A stretch of 36,027 nt of DNA, taken from positions 1-36,027 of the forward strand of contig CALDYP010000059.1 of the NCBI GenBank assembly GCA_937944445.1. The letters are read 5' to 3'. This document shows, piece by piece, positions 7,544 to 15,531 of the stretch. Below the pieces are notes generated by a model that did no database searches, was not told where the DNA came from, and was given only the letters and a program-made list of their open reading frames with translations. Position numbers and translations under genes: made by a program. Source of the stretch: an uncultured Anaerolineae bacterium. Its GTDB lineage: Bacteria > Chloroflexota > Anaerolineae > Aggregatilineales > Phototrophicaceae. Each line of letters starts with the position of its first letter. Position 1 is the stretch's first letter.

Positions 7544-7682
7544 ATAGAGAAGGACTGCTGTCACTGCGTCGTTGGGTCGATTGTAGGGGCAGGCGCGCCC
7601 GCTGACTAGTGTGAGCGCGCCGGTTGCGGCCGCGTGCCCTTGTGGGTATCGTTGACATCAGGATGAGATGAGGGGGTGTGTG

Positions 7683-8912
7683 ATGAAACTGCGAGTGTTC
7701 GATGGGCGGCGGCTCGTGTTGGCGGTGACGGGCAGCATTAGCGCCTACAAAGTAGTTGACCTCGCCAGCAAGCTGACGCAGGCCGGCGCGCTGGTCGACG
7801 TCATCCTGACGGAATCCGCGCAGCAGTTCGTCAGCGCGCTGACCTTTCAATCTGTCACGGGGCGGCCCGTCTACACTGACCTCTGGCAGAGCGTGAGCGG
7901 TGGCGCGCTGCCGACCCACATCGCCCACGTCGGCTTGGCGCATGACGCTGACCTGCTGGCCGTCATCCCGGCCACCGCCCACAGCATCGCGCGGCTGACG
8001 CACGGCATGGCCGACGACCTGTTAGGGGTGACCGCGCTGGCCGCCACCTGCCCAGTTGTCATCGCCCCCGCGATGGACGGTTCAATGTACCATCACCCCG
8101 CTGTAGCCGACAACTTGGAGCGCTTGCAGCAGCGCGGCGTGTGGGTCATCGAGCCGGAGGTGGGGCGCTTCGCCAGTGGGCTGACGGGGCAAGGTCGCCT
8201 GCCTGAGACGCCCACGCTGATGGGGCATTTGCGGCGCGTGTTGGGGCAGCGCGGCCCGCTCAACGGGCGGCATGTCGTCGTCAGCGCAGGCGGCACACGC
8301 GAAGCCATCGACCCCGTGCGCTTCTTGGGCAACCGTTCCAGCGGCAAGCAGGGCTACGCGCTGGCGCAGGCCGCCGTGGACGCCGGCGCAGATGTGACGC
8401 TCGTCACGACGGTTGACCTGCCGCTGCCAATCGGCGTCTACCCCGTCGCGGTGGAGTCCGCGGCGCAGATGCGCGATGCCGTCCTCAAGCACGCCGAACA
8501 AGCCGACGCGGTCATCATGGCCGCTGCCGTGGCGGATTTTCGCCCGCTGCGCCCATCAGACCAGAAGATCAAGAAACAGGAGGGCCTCGGCCTGACGCTC
8601 GAGCTGGGGCGCACCGATGACATCCTGCTCGCGCTGCAAGCCAAGCGCCAGCAGATCGGCAGGCCGCGCGTCTTGATCGGCTTCGCCGCTGAGAGCGACC
8701 AACTGCTGACGAATGCCCGCCGCAAGCTGGAGCAAAAAGGGCTGGATCTGCTGGTGGCCAACGACATCACCGCCCCAGACGCGGGCTTCGCCGTAGACAC
8801 GAACCGCGTGTCGCTGCTGCATCGAGACGGGCGACAAGTCACGCTCGACTTGATGAGCAAGGCACAGGTCGCTGAGCGCATCATCGACGAGCTGGCGCTG
8901 CTGCTGGCGTAG
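7683..8912 (+). CDS. coaBC: Bifunctional phosphopantothenoylcysteine decarboxylase / phosphopantothenate--cysteine ligase
   Basis: Catalyses two steps of coenzyme A synthesis: CTP-dependent joining of 4'-phosphopantothenate with cysteine (CoaB), then FMN-dependent decarboxylation (CoaC). The 409-residue protein has the flavoprotein CoaC half first: VTGSISAYK, the His-containing HIAHVGLAHDADLLAVIPAT, and APAMDGSMY. The CoaB half follows: VVSAGGTREAIDPVRFLGNR, SSGKQGYALAQ, MAAAVADFRP, the Lys-rich KIKKQEG, and LLVANDI. Length is usual. An AGGGGG site six bases before ATG 7683 fixes the start; the frame opens at 7668. The CoaC clamp segment reads FASGLTGQGRLPE, with Ser where E. coli has Cys (ACG). 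The gene stands alone, divergent from the TolB-like operon. Confidence 0.97.
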   Translation: MKLRVFDGRRLVLAVTGSISAYKVVDLASKLTQAGALVDVILTESAQQFVSALTFQSVTGRPVYTDLWQSVSGGALPTHIAHVGLAHDADLLAVIPATAHSIARLTHGMADDLLGVTALAATCPVVIAPAMDGSMYHHPAVADNLERLQQRGVWVIEPEVGRFASGLTGQGRLPETPTLMGHLRRVLGQRGPLNGRHVVVSAGGTREAIDPVRFLGNRSSGKQGYALAQAAVDAGADVTLVTTVDLPLPIGVYPVAVESAAQMRDAVLKHAEQADAVIMAAAVADFRPLRPSDQKIKKQEGLGLTLELGRTDDILLALQAKRQQIGRPRVLIGFAAESDQLLTNARRKLEQKGLDLLVANDITAPDAGFAVDTNRVSLLHRDGRQVTLDLMSKAQVAERIIDELALLLA

Positions 8913-8950
8913 CCGCGCGACACAGGAAATTAAAATCTCGTAACAAGGAC

Positions 8951-8979
8951 TTGCTTTGTAACGCCGACAGAAGTATAAA
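8951..8979 (+). promoter_or_regulatory. Candidate promoter for the response-regulator operon
   Basis: TTGCTT (8951-8956) and TATAAA (8974-8979) are 17 bases apart in an AT-rich stretch, about 70 bases before the response-regulator start. Confidence 0.6.
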
Positions 8980-9050
8980 AAAAGTGTAAAAATTGGCGCT
9001 AGCTCATGCGGTTCATTTAAATTTTCCTAAACGCAATCAAAGGTCAAGAT

Positions 9051-9413
9051 GTGATCGCGCTGGTTGTAGAAGACGAAAAAACCCTAGAAGTCATCTACCG
9101 GTTTATTTTAGAGCGCGCAGGCTTCAAGGTGCTGTTCGCAATGGACGGTCAGCAAGCCATCGACATTCTTGAAACAACAACCCCCGACTTGATCTTCTTA
9201 GACATGCTGCTGCCCCACGTTCACGGCCGGGAAGTGCTGCGTTACATCCGCAAGACTGACCGACTCAGCGGCATGCGTGTTGTCATCACCAGCTCGATCC
9301 AAAACTACGAGCGTGACGTTGAGCGCGAAGAGTTCCTGCTGAAGCCCGTTTATGCGCCTGTCATCGCCCGCATCGCAGAGGAAACGCGCGGTCAAGCTGC
9401 CAACCGCCACTAG
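9051..9413 (+). CDS. Single-domain response regulator (receiver only)
   Basis: A 120-residue CheY-like receiver with no output domain. The acidic pocket is formed by residues in VVEDEK (7-9), the phospho-acceptor is Asp51 in LIFLDMLLP, the switch Thr/Ser is in VVITSS (about 80-82) and the conserved Lys is Lys98 in LLKPV. It starts at GTG 9051, supported by AAAGGT six bases upstream. It is nine bases ahead of a beta-propeller gene and about 1 kb ahead of a soluble histidine kinase on the same strand, so it is a plausible phosphorylation partner for that kinase, acting by protein contact rather than DNA binding. The pairing is inferred from proximity. Confidence 0.93.
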   Translation: MIALVVEDEKTLEVIYRFILERAGFKVLFAMDGQQAIDILETTTPDLIFLDMLLPHVHGREVLRYIRKTDRLSGMRVVITSSIQNYERDVEREEFLLKPVYAPVIARIAEETRGQAANRH

Positions 9414-9422
9414 GCTGCCGCT

Positions 9423-10298
9423 GTGCTGCGCAGGCTGTTGAGCGTTTCAGCGCTTTTGTTCTTGTCTCATCTGCTAGCGTTGTCGGTCGTCTATGCGCTT
9501 GGCTTTTGGCTGCCGTCGGGTGGCGTGCTGGATGTGACGGCTGCCGACCGCCGCACGCTGACGGACTACGGCCTCGGGCTTGTTTTCGATCTGCCTGTGC
9601 CAGAGGCAATCTTCTCGCCAGATCGGCGCTCTTACCTCATCATAGACGTGGTGAACGCCCCTCAACCGCAAACCAACTATCGACTGCGCGCGCTGCACAC
9701 CCCAAGCGACGACCTGCTGTTCAGCGACAGCACGGGCGCTGTGCGCGGCCTGCCTGTGTGGTCACCGGATGGGCAGCGCATCGCCTACCTTCAACAGTCT
9801 GAACTGACCAGCACCCTTGTGGTGTTTCGGCTGGCAGATCGCCAAATTGAGACGACGATTGACGCAGGCTACCCCCTCATGTCGTCGTTGGTGTGGTGGC
9901 CGGACGGCTCAAAACTGCTGACGGCAGCCCTCATCAACGGGCAGTACGACCTCGTGACGATTGACCGCCGCACCGGTGACACCGCGCCCCTCACCACCAC
10001 GCCCCACAATGAGACGTTTCCGCTCATCACGCCCGACGGTCAAACCATCGTCTTTACGAGCAGCGCCCGCGGCACGCTCGATGTCTACGCCATGAACAGC
10101 GACGGCAGCACGCTGCGCCCATTGGTGGCGGGGGAAGCGATCTACACCGCCCGCAGCTTGTCGCCCGATGGCCGTTGGATAGCGATTGTGAGTTTGAGCG
10201 CCGAACGCCCCATTGAAGGGCTGCGCTATGACCTGTGGAGCGGTGCGCGGCTGCCTGCCCTGCCGCTGGGGCCAGCCGCACAGATCGCTTGGTGGTGA
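9423..10298 (+). CDS. Membrane-anchored beta-propeller (PD40/TolB-like) protein
   Basis: A 291-residue protein with an N-terminal signal-anchor (LLSVSALLFLSHLLALSVVY, about 5-24) and propeller-type repeats. 'PVWSPDGQRIAYLQ', 'LVWWPDGSKLLTAA', 'PLITPDGQTIVFTSS', 'DVYAMNSDGS' and 'SLSPDGRWIAIVS' are typical PD40 blades. Most of the chain is expected outside the membrane. It begins at GTG 9423, nine bases after the response regulator stop, so co-translation in one transcript is likely; the ribosome-binding site is weak. Being between a receiver protein and a histidine kinase suggests a possible sensory or scaffold role, but nothing in the sequence proves it. It is a second such propeller protein besides the one at 6389-7543. 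Confidence 0.78.
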   Translation: MLRRLLSVSALLFLSHLLALSVVYALGFWLPSGGVLDVTAADRRTLTDYGLGLVFDLPVPEAIFSPDRRSYLIIDVVNAPQPQTNYRLRALHTPSDDLLFSDSTGAVRGLPVWSPDGQRIAYLQQSELTSTLVVFRLADRQIETTIDAGYPLMSSLVWWPDGSKLLTAALINGQYDLVTIDRRTGDTAPLTTTPHNETFPLITPDGQTIVFTSSARGTLDVYAMNSDGSTLRPLVAGEAIYTARSLSPDGRWIAIVSLSAERPIEGLRYDLWSGARLPALPLGPAAQIAWW

Positions 10299-10336
10299 AT
10301 ATTATTTATAGGTTTTTTACACAACAAGGCGTTTTT

Positions 10337-10366
10337 TTGACACCGATGTTTGTAAAATTGTTATTT
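10337..10366 (+). promoter_or_regulatory. Weak candidate promoter for the histidine kinase gene
   Basis: A perfect TTGACA (10337-10342) lies in the AT-rich gap before the kinase, with only a poor -10 (GTTATT or TTATTT near 10360-10366) at 17-18 bases. Confidence 0.35.
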
Positions 10367-10389
10367 GAGAAAGAGAGCCTATCAGCGCA

Positions 10390-12747
10390 GTGCGTAACGA
10401 CGTGATTGCAACAACCACCATCATCCAACAATTGCGAGAAACGCTTGATCGATCAACGGATGGCTTGGCGCGCGTTGTGGCGCTGAACAATTGGTGTTGG
10501 GAAGCATGGTGCTACGACCCCAAGCTGGCACAGCAGCGCGCCGACGAGGCGCGCCAACTGGCTTATGATCTGATCGAAAATGGGCATGATGCGTGGTCAG
10601 CGTTGGGGGACAGCCTGCTGTGCGTGGCGCATTTGCTCATCCGCATGAACCGTGCCGACCAAATCACCTCAGAAATTGCCGATGCAGCCATGATGTTCAG
10701 TTACGTATCAGACGTCGGCGGCCTGCTGCGCTGTCGTTGGCTGCAAGCCCTGCATCACGCTTACCTCAACGAAGACTATCAAGCGCTCGGCCTGCTTCAT
10801 TTGCTGCTGCAAGAATCAACGATCAACGATCATCCGCTCGTGCTGGGGCGGGTGCAGATGCTGTTAGGCACGGTGCTCGCGCGCATGAGCGAAAGCGCGA
10901 GCGCATTCAACTACTTTGAAGCGGCGGTCAACACCTTTCAAGCAGTTAAGCATCCACTGCTGCAAGGCCAAGCGCTGGCCGCGCAAGTCGTCGCGCTGAT
11001 GTCGCATGGCCACTCGCTGCGGGTGATCCAACTGGCGCAGACGGCGCTGCCGCTTCAGCGTGGTCAAATGGATTGGTACAGCCAAGCGCGGACGCTCCGC
11101 TGTTTGATCCGCGCGCACTTGCAGCTAGGGGATGTCATCAACGCTCGCAAGTATCTTGAAAGCTTTGTGATGATCGCCGGGCATATCGACAGCATCCTCA
11201 GCCCGCATTACCGCCTGATGCTGCAAGCCGAGGTCGAATACTACGCCGGCTACCTTCAACAGGCCGACGCCTATATGAGCAGCGCCATGCTCATGCTGGC
11301 GCACCTCCAGAACCCCTACGAGGTCATCGAACTGCGCGAGATGGCCGCGATGATCTATCAGGCACAGGAAAACTACGAGTGGGCGCTGATGCACATGCGA
11401 GAAGTAAGCATCTTGCAAGACAAACTGCTCAAGAAAGCACAGCAGCGCCTCGCCAGCGCCACCCACATGCCCCATATGATGGTCTCTTTCGGTTACACGG
11501 TGCAGCATCAGCAGACGGAAACGCTACAATTGAAGGCTCGTCTTGACGAGTTGAAGCACCTGCTGGACATGTTCAGCGAGGTCACCAGCAACCTCAACGT
11601 GAGCTATGTGGCCAACCTATCGCTAGATGCAGCCATGCGCCTCAGCAATGCCGATGCGGGTTTCTTTGCTGTTAACGACGAGGACACATGGCGCATCCAG
11701 AACGTGCTGGGGGCGTACAGCTCGCTTGACTTTGACGTCTCGAAAGCGCTGCAGCCCACGTTAGACTTGAGCCGCGTGGTCGTGCTAGGTGTGGAGCAGC
11801 TTGAACTGGAAGGCTTGCCGGTGTATCCAGCGTCGAAGATGCGCATCCTCATGCCGCTGCACATCGGCGATCGCCTCATCGGCTTGCTCAACGTCGAGAC
11901 AACCAAACCCCAACGCTTCAACCCGAACATCCTTGATCTGATGAACACAATGCAGAGCTTTGTGTCGATCGCGCTGGATAACGCGCTGCTGTATGAGCGC
12001 CTTGCCAAGCAAAACCACGAGCTAGCTGATTCGCTGGCGCGCGTCACCCGCCTTGAAAACCTTAAAACAGACATGATCCGCTTAGCATCGCACGACTTGA
12101 AGCAGCCGCTCACGATTCTACGGTTGTACCTGTCAATGATCTACCACACCACAGCGAGCTATCTCACCGACACTCAGATGGGCTACGTGAAGTCAATGCA
12201 AAATGCCATCAGCATAATGGAGAGTCTCATCACGGACATCCTCTCGCTGGAACGCATCGAAGAAGTCGCGTTGAACCTGCCCGACACAGTCTTTGACCTG
12301 TTGAGCATCTGCCGCGAGCAGGTGCAGTTAGTGCAAGTGCAAGCAGCCGATCGCCAACAAACGCTCACCTTTGTGACTCAACTGGCACAAGCGCCGGTGC
12401 GGGGTGACGAAAGTCAAGTGCGTGAGGCAGTCAGCAACTTAATCAGCAACGCCCTCAAATATACGCTGGAGTGCGGCACGATTCAGGTGCGCGTGTACAC
12501 CCTCCAAAAGCGCGTCTGCTTTGAGATACAAGACAACGGCATCGGCATCGCGCCAGAGGATCATGCGCACATCTTCCAACCATCCTACCGCGTCAGCAAT
12601 CAGCAGACGCAAAACATCAGCGGCACAGGCTGGGGGTTGTATCTCGTCAAGAAGATCATTGAAACCCACGATGGAACGGTTGGATTTACCAGCCAGCCGG
12701 GCGTTGGCAGCACATTCTTTTTTGAGCTGCCCCTTGCAGAGGCCTAA
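10390..12747 (+). CDS. Soluble TPR-GAF hybrid sensor histidine kinase
   Basis: A 785-residue histidine kinase with no transmembrane segment, so cytoplasmic. The N-terminal half (about 1-340) is helical with TPR-like repeats. A short coiled coil (about 370-390) leads into a GAF domain (about 390-530). The HisKA dimerisation domain has its phospho-acceptor His568 in ASHDLKQPLT. The HATPase_c domain has an N box (NLISNALKY, about 685), G1 (DNGIGIA), an F box (IFQPSYR) and G2 (GTGWGLYLVKKI, about 744). The TPR part resembles input regions that bind peptides or partner proteins; the ligand is unknown. The start is uncertain: GTG 10390 is the open end of the frame and GTG 10402 is also possible; the purine-rich AAGAGAG lies rather far upstream. 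The single-domain regulator at 9051 is its closest candidate partner. Confidence 0.92.
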   Translation: MRNDVIATTTIIQQLRETLDRSTDGLARVVALNNWCWEAWCYDPKLAQQRADEARQLAYDLIENGHDAWSALGDSLLCVAHLLIRMNRADQITSEIADAAMMFSYVSDVGGLLRCRWLQALHHAYLNEDYQALGLLHLLLQESTINDHPLVLGRVQMLLGTVLARMSESASAFNYFEAAVNTFQAVKHPLLQGQALAAQVVALMSHGHSLRVIQLAQTALPLQRGQMDWYSQARTLRCLIRAHLQLGDVINARKYLESFVMIAGHIDSILSPHYRLMLQAEVEYYAGYLQQADAYMSSAMLMLAHLQNPYEVIELREMAAMIYQAQENYEWALMHMREVSILQDKLLKKAQQRLASATHMPHMMVSFGYTVQHQQTETLQLKARLDELKHLLDMFSEVTSNLNVSYVANLSLDAAMRLSNADAGFFAVNDEDTWRIQNVLGAYSSLDFDVSKALQPTLDLSRVVVLGVEQLELEGLPVYPASKMRILMPLHIGDRLIGLLNVETTKPQRFNPNILDLMNTMQSFVSIALDNALLYERLAKQNHELADSLARVTRLENLKTDMIRLASHDLKQPLTILRLYLSMIYHTTASYLTDTQMGYVKSMQNAISIMESLITDILSLERIEEVALNLPDTVFDLLSICREQVQLVQVQAADRQQTLTFVTQLAQAPVRGDESQVREAVSNLISNALKYTLECGTIQVRVYTLQKRVCFEIQDNGIGIAPEDHAHIFQPSYRVSNQQTQNISGTGWGLYLVKKIIETHDGTVGFTSQPGVGSTFFFELPLAEA

Positions 12748-12790
12748 AAGCGCGTTCATGAGGCCTCTCACGGGGCACGGCGTGGGGTCA

Positions 12791-12874
12791 AACGCGAGCA
12801 GCGCAGGCTCTGCCTCGGTAAGCGTTAGCTTGAATCACCAAAAAAAAGATGAGTGATTCAGTAGGATTACTCAT
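12791..12874 (+). promoter_or_regulatory. Structured leader with alternative hairpins ahead of the amino-acid importer
   Basis: A first hairpin has ends AACGC (12791-12795) and GCGTT (12822-12826). TGAATCAC (12831-12838) can pair perfectly with GTGATTCA (12853-12860). The latter segment also belongs to a second stem, 12849-12859 with 12864-12874, of 11 pairs (two G-U pairs near the middle) closed by an AGTA loop. The two stems share bases and exclude each other, as in attenuators. No U-run follows, and no known riboswitch class is recognised, so a regulatory role is inference. The binding-protein gene begins 85 bases later. Confidence 0.45.
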
Positions 12875-12958
12875 TTGCAGATGATCCCTTTTCATGTTAA
12901 AAACTCTTCAGCAAGAGACATTAATGTTCTTTAAGCAAGCTATAAAGGAGAAAAAACT

Positions 12959-14032
12959 ATGATGAGTCATATTTCCCGTTTTGTGCTGGGTGTGGCCACC
13001 TTTGGCCTCGTGCTCGGCGGCGTGGTGAGCGCCCAAGACACCGCGCTCGGCCCCGTCACACAGCGCATCATTGAGCGCGGCAGCGTTATCTGCGGCGTGA
13101 ACCGCTCGGTGCAGGGCTTCGGCTTCCAAGATGCTAGCGGCGCTTACAGCGGCTTCGACGTAGACTTCTGCCGCGCGGTGGCCGCTGCTGTGCTAGGGGA
13201 TGCCAACCTCGTAACCTACCGCCCGTTGGAGGCTGGCGAACGCCAAGCGGCCATGCAGTCCGGCGAGATTGACCTTATGTCGCGCAACACCACCTTCACC
13301 CTCAGCCGTGACGTTGTTTGGGCGTCAATCTTCGGCCCCACCCTCTTCTACGACGGGCAGGGCGTCATGACGCTGGCTGAGCTGGGCGTGGAGACCATCG
13401 CTGAGCTGGACGGCGGCGCCATGTGCGTTCAGACCGGCACAACGACCGAGCTGAACATTACCGACTTCATCAGCGCCAACCAACTGAACATCGAACTGCT
13501 CAAGTTTGACAACGCCGAGGCCACGTGGGAGGCTTACATCGCCGGCCGCTGCGAAAGCTGGACGACAGACAAGAGCGGCTTGGCCAGCTTCCGCCTGCGC
13601 GCCGCTAACCCCGCCGACCACGTGATCCTCGCGGAGACGCTCTCCAAAGAGCCGCTCGGCCCGCTCAGCCCGCAGACGGACGAGCAGTTCGCTGAGATCA
13701 TCCGTTGGGTGGCCTTTGGCTTGATCCAAGCGGAAGAGTACGGCATCAACAGCGCCAACGTGGGCGATTTCGTGATGCGCGCCGATGAATCGTCAGAGGC
13801 CTACACCGCCCGCGTGAAGCCTGAAATCCAGCGCTTCCTCGGCCAGAACAACAACTCATCTGGCTCGTTCCTCGGCATCGCCAACGACTTTATGGTGCAG
13901 GTGATCACGCAGGTCGGCAACTACGGCGAGATCTATGACCGCAACCTCAGCCCGTTGGGCCTGACCCGTGAAGGCTCGCTTAACGCGCTCTGGACGAATG
14001 GCGGCCTGCTCTACAGCCCACCGTTCCGTTAA
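12959..14032 (+). CDS. Polar amino-acid ABC transporter, substrate-binding protein (AapJ type)
   Basis: A 357-residue exported solute-binding protein, with a signal peptide (about 1-22) and likely cleavage after VVSA before QDTA. The mature part starts with the SBP_bac_3 hallmark TQRIIERGSVICGVNRSVQG, then GFDVDFCRAVAAAV, FTLSRDVVW and a C-terminal lobe ending NGGLLYSPPFR. Length and pattern match the general L-amino-acid (AapJ/BztA) group rather than shorter glutamine-binding proteins. It captures amino acids outside the membrane for the permeases that follow. The start ATG has a strong AAAGGAG site eight bases away. It is separated from the first permease by 97 bases with two hairpins, consistent with differential expression of the binding protein. 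Confidence 0.94.
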   Translation: MMSHISRFVLGVATFGLVLGGVVSAQDTALGPVTQRIIERGSVICGVNRSVQGFGFQDASGAYSGFDVDFCRAVAAAVLGDANLVTYRPLEAGERQAAMQSGEIDLMSRNTTFTLSRDVVWASIFGPTLFYDGQGVMTLAELGVETIAELDGGAMCVQTGTTTELNITDFISANQLNIELLKFDNAEATWEAYIAGRCESWTTDKSGLASFRLRAANPADHVILAETLSKEPLGPLSPQTDEQFAEIIRWVAFGLIQAEEYGINSANVGDFVMRADESSEAYTARVKPEIQRFLGQNNNSSGSFLGIANDFMVQVITQVGNYGEIYDRNLSPLGLTREGSLNALWTNGGLLYSPPFR

Positions 14033-14038
14033 GCCCTA

Positions 14039-14101
14039 GAGAGGCCGCGCCTCTCGTCAACAGACAACAGCCGAGCGTGTGATCGAGCATCACGCGCTCG
14101 G
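14039..14101 (+). promoter_or_regulatory. Two intercistronic hairpins after the binding-protein gene
   Basis: The first is GAGAGGC-CGC-GCCTCTC (14039-14055). The second is a 13-pair stem (14071-14083 with 14089-14101, one G-U pair) around a five-base loop. No U-run follows either, so they look like mRNA-stabilising or partial-termination structures between a highly expressed binding protein and the permease genes, as known in other ABC importer operons. Confidence 0.7.
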
Positions 14102-14129
14102 TTGTGTACAAGAGTATGATTGACGGTTT

Positions 14130-15521
14130 ATGACTGCGATTACCCCTCGTAAACGACTAGACGATCAGTTTGACATCCCGCTGCCGCCGTTCCTGCGCGA
14201 CGTTCGCGTGATTGCAGCCATCGGCCAGCTCATCTTCCTCGTCTTGTTCACCGGCCTCATCAGCTATATTGTGATCAGCGTCTACAACTCGCTGGTGGCG
14301 CAGAACATGACGCCGCAGTTTGCGTTCATGCAGCAGCGCGCCGGCTTCCAGATCAGCGAGTCGCCCGCGTGGTACACGCCTGACCGCACCTTTCAAGACG
14401 CCTACATCGTCGGCATCATCAACACGCTGCGGGTGGTGATCCCCGGCCTGTTCTTCGCCACGCTCATCGGCGTGATCTTGGGCATTGCCCTGCTCAGCCG
14501 CAACTTTATGGTGCGGACGACCAGCGCCTCCTACGTGGAGGTGCTGCGCAACACGCCGCTGCTGGTGCAGCTCATCTTCTGGTACTTCGTCGTCATGTTC
14601 AGCCTGCCCGCGCAGGACATCACGCTGCCCAATGAGAGCGTGTTCGTGCTGCAACTGCGCATGGTCGCCTACCCGCTGCTGTGGATTGGGCTGGGCGTGC
14701 TGGCGTGGCAGCGCAAGCTCCCACACCATACCCTGACGGGCGCGCTGCTGGGCTTCCTGCTGCTAGAGGTGACGCTGCGCGTGATCGGCTTCACGCCGCA
14801 GAACGTGATCACCCTCGGCGTGGTGGGCGCGGCGATCGTCGCGCTGGAGCTGACGGGGCGGCTGCCGCGCTGGGCGCAGGGCTACGCGCTGGGCATCGGC
14901 GCGTCGCTGGCGCTGCAAGGGGCGGCGGCGCTGCTCGTGGAGGGGCTGGTCAGCGCAGGGGTCTTGAGCGCGAACGCCATCGTCTGGGACATCTTCCCGG
15001 GCGTGATCATCGCGCGGCGCGGCTTCGGCTTCCCTGAGATTCGCCTAGAGGACGGCCTACAGATTATCCTGCCGCAGAAGCCCCGCTTGCAGTTCACCGC
15101 TGGCACGGTCGTCACGCCGGAATACATGGCGCTGCTCATCGGCTTGGTGATCTACACGTCGGCTTTCATCGGAGAGATCGTGCGCGCTGGCATTCAAGCC
15201 GTTCCTTACGGCCAGTTAGAGGCGTCGCGCGCGTTGGGCCTCAGCGGGTGGCAGATGCTGCGGCTGGTGGTGCTGCCGCAGGCGCTGCGCGTCATCCTGC
15301 CGCCGCTCAGCAGCCAATACCTGAACCTCGCCAAGAACAGCACGCTGGCCACCGCCATCGCCTTTGCGGACGCCTACAGCGTCGGCCAGACGATCATGAA
15401 CACCTCTGGACAGTCGGTGCCGGGCTTCATCATCATCCTCATCACTTACCTCACGATGAGCCTCATCATCGCCACGATCATGAACATTGTGAACGCACGC
15501 TTCCAACTGGTAACACGGTGA
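14130..15521 (+). CDS. Amino-acid ABC transporter permease (AapQ type)
   Basis: A 463-residue inner-membrane permease of the HisM/AapQ family. An N-terminal membrane segment (about 28-50) is followed by the start of the transport core (IINTLRVVIPGLFFATLIGV, about 95-114) and EVLRNTPLLVQLIFWY. The ATPase-coupling EAA loop is near the C-terminal end (EASRALGLSGWQMLRLVVLP, then ALRVILPPLSSQYLNL). Between them, about 170-320, is an extra hydrophobic stretch with further membrane segments and a short exposed loop, as in AapQ-class permeases, which are longer than simple HisM-type ones. It forms the transmembrane pore with the next gene product. The ribosome-binding site is weak; the gene ends ten bases before the second permease. 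Confidence 0.93.
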   Translation: MTAITPRKRLDDQFDIPLPPFLRDVRVIAAIGQLIFLVLFTGLISYIVISVYNSLVAQNMTPQFAFMQQRAGFQISESPAWYTPDRTFQDAYIVGIINTLRVVIPGLFFATLIGVILGIALLSRNFMVRTTSASYVEVLRNTPLLVQLIFWYFVVMFSLPAQDITLPNESVFVLQLRMVAYPLLWIGLGVLAWQRKLPHHTLTGALLGFLLLEVTLRVIGFTPQNVITLGVVGAAIVALELTGRLPRWAQGYALGIGASLALQGAAALLVEGLVSAGVLSANAIVWDIFPGVIIARRGFGFPEIRLEDGLQIILPQKPRLQFTAGTVVTPEYMALLIGLVIYTSAFIGEIVRAGIQAVPYGQLEASRALGLSGWQMLRLVVLPQALRVILPPLSSQYLNLAKNSTLATAIAFADAYSVGQTIMNTSGQSVPGFIIILITYLTMSLIIATIMNIVNARFQLVTR

Positions 15522-15531
15522 GGGGCTGACG

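Noticed and set aside
7652-7657. TTGACA before coaBC as a promoter -35
   Set aside because: A -10 at normal distance would fall at the ribosome-binding site next to the start codon at 7683, and no such box is there.
12849-12874. Second leader hairpin as a standard terminator
   Set aside because: The stem is followed by TTTGCAGATG, not by a U-run, so only an attenuator-like role can be suggested.
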